From: Psychrilyobacter sp. | GTDB taxonomy: Bacteria; Fusobacteriota; Fusobacteriia; Fusobacteriales; Fusobacteriaceae | Length of the DNA: 23,452 bases | Reading direction: 5' to 3' | Assembly (NCBI GenBank): GCA_030621995.1 | Contig: JAUXGP010000003.1 | Location: 1-23,452, forward strand | In this document: piece after piece, positions 17,081-23,452 of the stretch | How the letters are laid out: every line of letters begins with the position of its first letter | Position numbering within the stretch: position 1 is the first letter of the stretch | The notes under the pieces: generated by a model | What the model saw: the letters and a program-made list of their open reading frames with translations, nothing else | What the model was told of the DNA's origin: nothing | Databases searched by the model: none | Program-made: the position numbers and the translations under genes

Positions 17081-17785
17081 TTATCGATTCTTTGATATTT
17101 CCGACAGTAGAATCCCACCTGCAACCGATACATTCAATGAATTTATCTTCCCCTTCATAGGTATTTTTATTAAAATATCGCAATGTTCTCTTACTTTCTT
17201 CCTTATCCCAAACCCTTCACTGCCCAAAACTAAAGCTATTTTAGCAGGATAGTTTTCCTCATGATAATATTTTTTTGCACTCCCTTCTGCACCATAGATC
17301 CAGAAATCATATTTTTTCAATTCATCGATTGTTTCAGCTATGTTTTTTACCTTGATGATACTCACATGTTCTATAGCCCCTGTAGATGTTTTTACTACAG
17401 TTTCATTTATCTTCACCGAATTTCTCTCCGGTATTATTATTCCTTTCACACCAAAGATCTCTGCACTCCTGATCAGTGCACCAAAATTCCTAGGATCCTG
17501 TACCCCATCCAAGATAAGTACAGTAGATTTTTCTTCCTTTACAGCATTCTCTAAAAATTCCTTGAAAGTTATATAATAATCGTAGTCACTTATATAAGCT
17601 ACTACCCCCTGGGAATTTTCAATTTTTTTCTTAACTGCCTTTACTATTATGTTTTTCTTACTGGCTTTAGTCTTTAATTTAGCCACCTGCTCAGGCCTTA
17701 CACCTGTAAATATCTCTATATATTCTATATTTACATTAGATTCTATTGCTTCATTTACAGCATTGATTCCTATTATTTTTTCCAT
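17081..17785 (-). CDS. rlmB: 23S rRNA 2'-O-ribose methyltransferase RlmB (TrmH/SpoU family)
   Basis: 234-residue SPOUT-class enzyme that uses S-adenosylmethionine, probably to methylate the 2'-OH of a G in the peptidyl-transferase-centre region of 23S rRNA (G2251 in E. coli). An N-terminal L30e-like substrate domain (1-75, IIGINAVNEAIESNVNIEYI) precedes the knotted catalytic domain. Motif 1 is DGVQDPRNFGALIRSAEIFG (93-112) with Asn100 and Arg106. Motif 2 is LVLGSEGFGI, about 186-194. Motif 3 is IPMKGKINSLNVSVAGGI, about 208-225. Its start is 2 nt after the murA stop. It is next to sigH, as in Bacillus (rlmB/yacO, yacP, sigH). A related tRNA Gm methylase is the alternative. Confidence 0.9.
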   Translation of the reverse strand: MEKIIGINAVNEAIESNVNIEYIEIFTGVRPEQVAKLKTKASKKNIIVKAVKKKIENSQGVVAYISDYDYYITFKEFLENAVKEEKSTVLILDGVQDPRNFGALIRSAEIFGVKGIIIPERNSVKINETVVKTSTGAIEHVSIIKVKNIAETIDELKKYDFWIYGAEGSAKKYYHEENYPAKIALVLGSEGFGIRKKVREHCDILIKIPMKGKINSLNVSVAGGILLSEISKNR

Positions 17786-17787
17786 TA

Positions 17788-19056
17788 TTACATCTCCACC
17801 TTAACCCTTTCTATATCTGCACCTATTTTTTGTAATTTTTTCTCTATCTCTTCATACCCTCTGTCTACATGGTATATCCTGGTTACTATAGTCTCACCTT
17901 TGGCTTTTAAGGCTGCCATAATAAGTGCTGCTCCTGCTCTCAGGTCACTTGCCATTACTTCTGTACTACTGAATTCTTCCACACCTTTTATTATAGACAC
18001 GTGGTTATCTATATGAATATCTGCTCCCATCCTGTTTAATTCCGGAACCTGCATAAATCTATTTTCAAATATAGTTTCCTTTATCTCACTGGTTCCTGAA
18101 ACTAATGCTAACAATGTCATAAATTGAGCCTGCAGATCGGTAGCAAACCCTGGGTGAGGAGCCGTTTTGATTATTACTGGTTTTAAATCTTCCATCTTAG
18201 CTTCTATTGTAACCAGACCTCCGTCAAACTTTACTTTTACTCCCATCTCTTCAAGTTTTGCAACAAAACTTCCCAGATGTTCCTGAACAGCTCCTTTAAC
18301 TTTAATTTTTCCATCGAATAAAACCGAAAGAACCATATAAGTTCCAGCCTCGATCCTGTCTGGCATGATAGAGTATTCTACTGGAGTTAATTTTTCTACC
18401 CCGACTATAGTTAGTTTCCCTGTACCAATTCCTTCGATTTTAGCTCCCATAGCAGTCAGATAGTTGCATAGGTCATCTATCTCAGGTTCCCTGGCTACAT
18501 TTTCTAAGATGGTTGTACCCTCTGCTTTTACAGCGGCCATTATAATATTTTCAGTAGCTCCTACACTTGGAAAATCCAAAACAATGTGTCCTCCAACTAA
18601 TTTTTCAGCTTTAGCTTCTACATATCCATGGGTAATCTCAATTGTAGCTCCCAATCCTTCAAATCCTTTCAGGTGCAGGTCTACAGGTCTAGAACCAATA
18701 GCACAGCCTCCCGGCAGAGATACTTTAGCATTATTTGCATGAGCTAACATAGGTCCCATAACTAAAAATGATGCTCTCATTTTTTTTACCAGATCATATT
18801 CAGCTTCCAAATTAGTCAATCCATTATTTATAATTTTATAACTGTTGCTTCCTATCTTTTCAGTTTCCAACCCTAAGCTTTCCAACAATTTCATCAGAGT
18901 CCCAATATCTCTTAGGTTTGGTACATTATGTAAAATATGAGTTCCTTTTTCTATTATTGTTGCTGTTATTATCGGCAGTGCTGCATTTTTTGCTCCACTT
19001 ACTTCCAGTGTTCCGCTGAGTGGATTTCCACCCTTTATTTTAAAAGCTCCTATCAT
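17788..19056 (-). CDS. murA: UDP-N-acetylglucosamine 1-carboxyvinyltransferase MurA
   Basis: 422-residue EPSP-synthase-fold enzyme catalysing the first committed step of peptidoglycan synthesis: transfer of enolpyruvate from PEP to UDP-GlcNAc in the cytosol. The substrate loop is [10 protein letters not shown] (20-29). The catalytic loop has Cys118 in [15 protein letters not shown]; Cys (not Asp) here is the fosfomycin-sensitive form. Later landmarks are [33 protein letters not shown] and [13 protein letters not shown]. The ATG is 2 nt after the stop of the YueI-like gene, whose last codons encode the AGGAGG Shine-Dalgarno; the spacing is long (12 nt). It is cotranscribed with rlmB. Confidence 0.98.
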   Translation of the reverse strand: MIGAFKIKGGNPLSGTLEVSGAKNAALPIITATIIEKGTHILHNVPNLRDIGTLMKLLESLGLETEKIGSNSYKIINNGLTNLEAEYDLVKKMRASFLVMGPMLAHANNAKVSLPGGCAIGSRPVDLHLKGFEGLGATIEITHGYVEAKAEKLVGGHIVLDFPSVGATENIIMAAVKAEGTTILENVAREPEIDDLCNYLTAMGAKIEGIGTGKLTIVGVEKLTPVEYSIMPDRIEAGTYMVLSVLFDGKIKVKGAVQEHLGSFVAKLEEMGVKVKFDGGLVTIEAKMEDLKPVIIKTAPHPGFATDLQAQFMTLLALVSGTSEIKETIFENRFMQVPELNRMGADIHIDNHVSIIKGVEEFSSTEVMASDLRAGAALIMAALKAKGETIVTRIYHVDRGYEEIEKKLQKIGADIERVKVEM

Positions 19057-19058
19057 CT

Positions 19059-19643
19059 TTATTCATTTCCTCCTAATTTTTTCCGGTCTCTGCATACCGG
19101 ACAGCTGGTTCCTAATAATTTATCTATAATATTAAGTCTTTTAAATTTATTCAAATAGCCAGGTAATTTGTCCTCAACTTTGAGATAACACTCATTACAG
19201 ATACTCTTATTCTGATTTTTAGAAAATTCATAACCTAATCCCACATCTAAAAAATCCTGATCCATATCCCTTACAATCAATTCATCCTCTTCATTATCCA
19301 AAGCTTTGTCCGAGATAACGATAAGTCCTATATCACCTAAATAGCTGAGGCCATCTATAAGTTCATATCTAAAATCTAACTTTTCTGCTTCCTTTATATA
19401 AGGTTTTAGATGTTTAAGTCCCACATCTCTCCTTAATTTTAAAAGCTTAGCCTGGCCGCTCTTCATAGCTTCTATTACCTCTGAATAGATCTCATCTTCC
19501 ACCAATTGATCTATTTTTAAAGCCAATATTACCCGTTCCCTATATTCGCCTAAATAATACTTTTTTTGATGCTGAATACTATATAACTGATTCATTTTTT
19601 TTTCTTTTTCATCCAACAAATCCAAATGATTCATTTCTTTCAT
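19059..19643 (-). CDS. YueI/DUF1694-family protein with CxxC...CxxC tail
   Basis: 194 residues. The central part [20 protein letters not shown] (28-47) carries the LGxxRERVxLAL signature of the YueI (DUF1694) family, which has no established biochemical function. The predicted alpha/beta domain continues to about residue 140. The N-terminus is charged and probably helical. The C-terminus adds two cysteine pairs, C149-x-x-C152 and C181-x-x-C184, spaced like a zinc ribbon; I do not recall this as usual for the family. Start choice: the longest frame opens with a TTG at 19670, which lies at or upstream of the predicted transcription start. The ATG at 19643, 8 nt after AAGGA, is therefore used. 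It is the first gene of the yueI-like/murA/rlmB/sigH unit; overlaps and 2-nt gaps suggest coupled translation. Confidence 0.75.
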   Translation of the reverse strand: MKEMNHLDLLDEKEKKMNQLYSIQHQKKYYLGEYRERVILALKIDQLVEDEIYSEVIEAMKSGQAKLLKLRRDVGLKHLKPYIKEAEKLDFRYELIDGLSYLGDIGLIVISDKALDNEEDELIVRDMDQDFLDVGLGYEFSKNQNKSICNECYLKVEDKLPGYLNKFKRLNIIDKLLGTSCPVCRDRKKLGGNE

Positions 19644-19675
19644 AGTTATCATCCTTTTTTTTAAGTTCAATCATA

Positions 19676-19703
19676 ATTATACCACATTAAGGTCTTTTTT
19701 CAA
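19676..19703 (-). promoter_or_regulatory. Sigma-70-type promoter of the yueI-like/murA/rlmB/sigH unit
   Basis: Minus strand: -35 TTGAAA (19703-19698), a 16-nt spacer, -10 TATAAT (19681-19676), which is a perfect -10 box. Predicted transcription starts near 19669, leaving a short leader before ATG 19643. AT-rich DNA with two ACTAAT-type repeats lies just upstream of the -35. Confidence 0.8.
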
Positions 19704-19809
19704 TCCTTCTCAACAAATTAGTTATTTTTGCTGACTATTAGTTTATTTTTCATATATTTCCAAAGGTAAGCCATGATGATTTTAAAATATTATTACTCAA
19801 TAAGGAAGA

Positions 19810-19822
19810 TATAATGTATAAT
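19810..19822 (+). promoter_or_regulatory. Candidate -10 boxes for the secreted repeat protein
   Basis: Two TATAAT hexamers occur at 19810-19815 and 19817-19822, 31-38 nt before the chosen ATG. No good -35 hexamer is visible at 16-18 nt upstream, so the promoter is weak, uses an activator, or is elsewhere. Confidence 0.35.
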
Positions 19823-19852
19823 TTAATAAAACAACCTAATCTGGAGGCACCT

Positions 19853-21649
19853 ATGAAAAAATTAATATTTTTATTTATAGTACTATTCAGCATCTCTTCT
19901 TATTCTATTACAATCACAATAATAGGAGAGGATGCAAGACCCCTGAAAGAAGTCATTGCAAATATCAATAACCAAGTTAAAATAAGTGATTCAAAAGGCC
20001 GCGTTACCTTCGATACCTCTGAAGAATTCCTGAATATTTCCATCTCTAAAGAGGGTTATAAGGAAGAGGTTCTCACCCTGAAAAACTCCGTAGATGGGAT
20101 TCAAAATTTTACCCTCGTGATGAAACAGCTAAATACTTCTTACGTTACATTCGAGTTCCCTGTAAGTGATGGGTTGATCGAATATCGTGAGGTTGGAACA
20201 AGCAGATACACCCAGGTACCTTTTTTAGGAGGTTCGAAATCCATAGAGTTTTTGTCGGGAACCTATGAGTTTATATTTTCTGCAAAGAACTCTAAAAAAA
20301 ATAAGCAAATATTAAATTTTAAAGACAGATCTGAACACCTTTTCATAGATATAGATATCCCTAAAAACAAGTTTTTTATCCTTGGAAATATCTCTAAAAA
20401 TAAAGGCATCAAGTTCTATAAAGATAATATCGGCAAAGTTGTTCCGCCTAAAAATCTTACCCTTGTGATCTTTCAAGATGGAAAAATCAAAAAAAAAATC
20501 AAACTTAAAGACACCTTTGTCCCCATTGAACTAGAAGATGGAATATATGACTTTATGATTGAAGACAGGTTTTATTCCGACCTTTATTTTAGAGGTCTCA
20601 AACTTAACTCCACTAGCAATAAAAATATAGTTATATCTATACCATCTGTCAAAACCACTATCCGTGGCTTTATAAAAAATAAAGATCAATTTATTGGAGG
20701 AGCCAAAATTTCATTTACAGATGTAGATAATAACTCCTATGAAACTATGAGTAACTTTGCAGGCGAGTTTTCTATAAATATACCTCCACAAAAATATAAA
20801 ATAACCCTTAAAAAGCCTGGATTTATTCTGGCAAAAAATCAAAATTTAATCTATGATTTCACCATCCAAAAAGAAATTTATAACCTCACCCTTAATACAG
20901 AGGAGCTCCTCAGTAATGTCGAAGGTGTCGTTACAGACGACAAGGGGATACCTATTTCAAATGCCGATATTATGGTGAAAAACGGAGAGACAATAATCTA
21001 TTTAAAAAGTGATGATTTCGGAAATTTCTCCACATCCATCCTCCCGGGTCTGCTGTTTATAAAAGTAGAAAAAGACGGATATAAAGCCTTTGGTGTTGTA
21101 ACAAAGTTAGAGCGTTTTTCCACCCTTTCTGGATTGAAAATTCCTCTGACACCATACCTTTCCAGTATCTCTGGAATAATAGGTAATAGCTTCACTCCTC
21201 TAAGCAGCCTTCATCTGACCCTTAGAAATCGTCAGGGAGAAATTGTGGCAAACACCATTTCCAATCAAAATGGATACTATGAATTTTCCGACATTAAGAT
21301 AAACAACAGTTATTTTATCAGTGTAGGGGTACAGTCCTATAAATACTATTATTCCGATGTTTTTACCCTGACAAAAGATGACCTGATAAATAAAAACATT
21401 ATCCTGCAAGGCCGAAAAATTCGAATCTACTTAGAACTGCTTAAGAGTTCTAAAACACCACTGAGCGATCAGGAGGTTATCGTAGGAGGAGTTCCTTATA
21501 AAACCGATACCAATGGTTTTTTATTGCTAGAGCTGCCTGAAGATACAAAAAATATAGATATAGAGGTAAAATCATACGGCTATCAAAAACAGGTAGACCT
21601 GACTTCTATGTCTAAGAGCCCAAATCAATTGACTATAATTATAAAATAA
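19853..21649 (+). CDS. Secreted protein of tandem carboxypeptidase-regulatory-like beta-sandwich domains
   Basis: 598 residues with an N-terminal signal peptide (MKKLIFLFIVLFSISSYS, cleavage near 18-20). The rest appears to be a string of six or seven all-beta modules. At least four resemble carboxypeptidase-regulatory-like/CNA-B folds with a G-x-V-x-D-x-x-G-x-P-I-x-x-A pattern, then D-x-x-G-x-F and a closing K-x-G-Y/F: about 19-90, 267-345, 354-432, 436-518 and 522-598. The section 97-265 is more divergent and has PEGA-like stretches (SGTYEF, EDGIYDF). No catalytic motif, sortase signal or C-terminal anchor is present, so it is probably periplasmic or surface-associated; the function is unknown. 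Start: the ATG at 19853 has GGAGG 5 nt upstream and begins the signal peptide. The longer frame from 19814 overlaps the -10 boxes and is rejected. It is transcribed divergently from the murA unit and convergently to tsaD. Confidence 0.8.
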   Translation: MKKLIFLFIVLFSISSYSITITIIGEDARPLKEVIANINNQVKISDSKGRVTFDTSEEFLNISISKEGYKEEVLTLKNSVDGIQNFTLVMKQLNTSYVTFEFPVSDGLIEYREVGTSRYTQVPFLGGSKSIEFLSGTYEFIFSAKNSKKNKQILNFKDRSEHLFIDIDIPKNKFFILGNISKNKGIKFYKDNIGKVVPPKNLTLVIFQDGKIKKKIKLKDTFVPIELEDGIYDFMIEDRFYSDLYFRGLKLNSTSNKNIVISIPSVKTTIRGFIKNKDQFIGGAKISFTDVDNNSYETMSNFAGEFSINIPPQKYKITLKKPGFILAKNQNLIYDFTIQKEIYNLTLNTEELLSNVEGVVTDDKGIPISNADIMVKNGETIIYLKSDDFGNFSTSILPGLLFIKVEKDGYKAFGVVTKLERFSTLSGLKIPLTPYLSSISGIIGNSFTPLSSLHLTLRNRQGEIVANTISNQNGYYEFSDIKINNSYFISVGVQSYKYYYSDVFTLTKDDLINKNIILQGRKIRIYLELLKSSKTPLSDQEVIVGGVPYKTDTNGFLLLELPEDTKNIDIEVKSYGYQKQVDLTSMSKSPNQLTIIIK

Positions 21650-21689
21650 AACGAGAGGAAATCAAGATGATTTCCTCTCGTTTTATTTT
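21643..21689. terminator. Bidirectional terminator between convergent genes
   Basis: A perfect 22-bp inverted repeat (arms 21643-21664 and 21668-21689, loop AGA; core CGAGAGGAAATC). A-runs on one side and T-runs on the other give a U-tract in both directions. The left arm includes the stop codon of the plus-strand gene and the right arm ends 9 nt before the tsaD stop. It serves both transcripts. Confidence 0.95.
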
Positions 21690-21698
21690 AATAACCTC

Positions 21699-22712
21699 TT
21701 AATCTTCCTCTATCCCCATATTTGCTACTCCATTTAACTTTAAATCAGCAAATATTTTATCTGAATCTCCATATGTCAACTTATAGTATCCTGCTGCTGC
21801 AATCATGCCGGCATTATCGGTACATAATTTCATAGATGGATAAAAAACTTCTATCCCCTCTAATTTTGATCTTTCCAGCAGTTCCTTCCTGAGCAATGAG
21901 TTGGCTGCCACTCCTCCTGCTATAAGGATATTCTTTACTCCCTTTTCCATAGCTGCTTTGATGGTTTTCTTGCAGAGTATATCCACTACTCTATTTTGAA
22001 AACCAGCCGCTATATCGGCAGGATTATATTCCTCTTTTTTCATATTCATCTTATTCACATAGTTTATCACCGAAGTTTTCACCCCTGAAAAACTAAACTC
22101 ATAGCCCCCAACCCTGGGTTCCGGCATAGGGATCTTATTTTTGTCTCCCTCGTATGCTAATTTATCTATTACCGGTCCGCCGGGATATCCCAGTCCCATT
22201 ACCCTGGATACCTTATCATAGGATTCTCCCACTGCATCGTCCAATGTCCCTCCCAGATTAAAAAATCTGTGATTTTCATCGATATATATTATATTTGTAT
22301 GTCCACCAGACACCACCAGTGCAATTGCAGGCAGCTCCACCTTGTGTTCCAAAAAGTTAGCATAGATGTGCCCCTTTATATGGTGTACCGGTATTATAGG
22401 TATGTCCCTTCCATAGGAGATCCCTTTGGCAAATGAGATCCCGACTAAGAGTGCTCCTATGAGACCGGGTGCATAGGTTACAGCTATATAATCCACATCA
22501 TCCAAGGTTATTCCTGCTTCCTTCAAGCTGATCTCCATTATAGCTGCTATATTTTTAATATGATGTCTCGAAGCTATTTCAGGGACAACTCCTCCATATT
22601 CCTTATGTATCTCTATCTGTGATGAAATATGGTTGGATAACATTTCCTTTCCATCCTTCAACACTGATATAGACGTTTCATCACACGATGTTTCTATTCC
22701 TAGTATAATCAT
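21699..22712 (-). CDS. tsaD: tRNA N6-adenosine threonylcarbamoyltransferase TsaD
   Basis: 337-residue Kae1/Qri7-family protein. With TsaB and TsaE it transfers the threonylcarbamoyl group from TC-AMP to A37 of ANN-decoding tRNAs. The ASKHA fold starts MIILGIETSCDETS. The metal-binding histidines are His111 and His115 in HHIKGH. Further motifs are LVVSGGHTNI, GGTLDDAVGESYDKVSR, LGYPGGPVIDKLA, FSFSGVKTS and the C-terminal LCTDNAGMIAAAGY that supplies another metal ligand (Asp). The length is normal. The Shine-Dalgarno GGGAG is 5 nt before ATG. It lies 43 nt after minC and probably shares its transcript. Confidence 0.98.
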   Translation of the reverse strand: MIILGIETSCDETSISVLKDGKEMLSNHISSQIEIHKEYGGVVPEIASRHHIKNIAAIMEISLKEAGITLDDVDYIAVTYAPGLIGALLVGISFAKGISYGRDIPIIPVHHIKGHIYANFLEHKVELPAIALVVSGGHTNIIYIDENHRFFNLGGTLDDAVGESYDKVSRVMGLGYPGGPVIDKLAYEGDKNKIPMPEPRVGGYEFSFSGVKTSVINYVNKMNMKKEEYNPADIAAGFQNRVVDILCKKTIKAAMEKGVKNILIAGGVAANSLLRKELLERSKLEGIEVFYPSMKLCTDNAGMIAAAGYYKLTYGDSDKIFADLKLNGVANMGIEED

Positions 22713-22755
22713 TTTTTCTCCCTTGTATTATCTCTATTTTTATTTTATATCAACT

Positions 22756-23391
22756 TTATACCAAATCGACACCTATTTTTTTCATTAATTCTTTTATCTG
22801 ATTTTTATCTACCTTTTTTATGACGATCTCACCCATTTTTTTTTCAAACATAATATTTTTATCCACTTCTTTATCATCGTGCATAAGCTGAACCTCACCT
22901 ATCCTTATCTTTGGATATTCAGCTTCCTCTATATATACAAAACTGCTTTGATATTTATTGATCTCGCATCCAGCATGCAGAGTCCCGTGAGCTTTACCAT
23001 AGACAAAAATATTTTTCTTACTCTTTACATATGACCCTGGATTCAGGTTGCCTAATATTATTACATTAGTTTCTGAATTAATTTTTTCACCAGATCTTAA
23101 ATTTCCATAATGAAATCTATAATCGATTTTTTTCTCCGTTACTCTATTGGATTTATCAGCTTTTTCAAAAGATTTCAGACTCACTATAGACTCTATCATT
23201 TTTTCCAATTGCAAAATTTGAATTTCGCTAAAATTTGAATTTATTATCTTATAAAATTTTAATGTTCTCAGTAATTTATAGTTTTTTATAACTATAGCCT
23301 TTAATTGTTCCTCTGTTATCTCAAAAACTGTAGTTAAAGGTATTCTTATTCCAACTAAATTTCCCGATATATTTAGTTTTATCTTCTCCAT
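22756..23391 (-). CDS. minC: Septum-site determining protein MinC
   Basis: 211-residue inhibitor of FtsZ assembly. The C-terminal MinC beta-helix domain (about 92-165) is recognisable by RFHYGNLRSGEKI, VIILGNLNPGSYV, IFVYGKAHGTLHAGCEI and IRIGE, matching the family pattern R-S-G-Q, V-I-x-x-G-D-V-N-x-G-A, V-x-G-x-L-R-G-x-x-H-A-G. Some consensus residues differ (GN for GD, K for L/R). The N-terminal FtsZ-binding domain (1-80) has only weak resemblance. The tail after residue 165 is Lys/Asp-rich. No minD or minE follows; the next gene downstream is tsaD. The GGGGGAGGT before ATG 23391 puts GGAGG only 1 nt from the start, with AGGGGG giving a better spacing. Confidence 0.85.
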   Translation of the reverse strand: MEKIKLNISGNLVGIRIPLTTVFEITEEQLKAIVIKNYKLLRTLKFYKIINSNFSEIQILQLEKMIESIVSLKSFEKADKSNRVTEKKIDYRFHYGNLRSGEKINSETNVIILGNLNPGSYVKSKKNIFVYGKAHGTLHAGCEINKYQSSFVYIEEAEYPKIRIGEVQLMHDDKEVDKNIMFEKKMGEIVIKKVDKNQIKELMKKIGVDLV

Positions 23392-23452
23392 ACCTCCCCC
23401 TTCTATTTATAGATATATTTTTTCACTTTATATTTTATAACTCAACTTAACC

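Noticed and set aside
1..23452. CRISPR array, transposase, integrase or toxin-antitoxin pair
   Set aside because: No regularly spaced repeats and no protein with such motifs were seen in any of the plausible genes.

Overview
The window looks like a chromosomal segment from a low-GC Gram-negative anaerobe, most likely a member of the Fusobacteriota (Fusobacteriaceae; genus not resolvable by eye). The codon use is AT-rich. The sigH/rlmB/secE/nusG/rpoBC gene order is of the kind known from Firmicutes. There is also a diderm-type outer-membrane beta-barrel gene ending in an aromatic residue, and an intact mureinic (MurA, MinC) gene set. No phage, insertion sequence, CRISPR array or defence cassette was seen; this is mostly core chromosome.

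Layout, in the direction of transcription on the minus strand (right to left). minC and tsaD (23391-21699) form a pair that ends at a bidirectional terminator shared with the only plus-strand gene, a secreted multi-domain beta-sandwich protein (19853-21649). A promoter at about 19703-19676 then drives a tight cluster: a YueI/DUF1694-family gene, murA, rlmB and a SigH-type sigma factor. leuS follows, with an apparent frameshift in its first 65 bases, then a small outer-membrane protein gene and two tandem terminators. A strong promoter at 12807-12779 opens the large transcription/translation operon: rpmG, tRNA-Trp, secE, nusG, rplK, rplA, [L10 leader and attenuator], rplJ, rplL, [structured leader and attenuator], rpoB, rpoC, terminator, gmk, rpoZ and a truncated apbE that runs off the left edge.

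The genes cover protein export (SecE), transcription (beta, beta', omega, NusG, sigma), the ribosome stalk and L1/L11 region, nucleotide and envelope precursor synthesis (Gmk, MurA) and tRNA/rRNA function (LeuRS, TsaD, RlmB). Several start codons were moved inward from the longest open frame on the basis of Shine-Dalgarno spacing (rpoZ, gmk, rpoB, rplJ, secE, the yueI-like gene and the secreted protein).

I did not find a clearly new multi-gene system. The observations most worth checking are: the leuS frameshift on a run of eight A residues, which is also a -1 slippery heptamer; a nested multi-stem RNA structure between rplL and rpoB; two hairpins between rpoB and rpoC; two intergenic repeat-like elements; the unassigned secreted repeat protein; and a YueI-family protein carrying an additional CxxC...CxxC tail.
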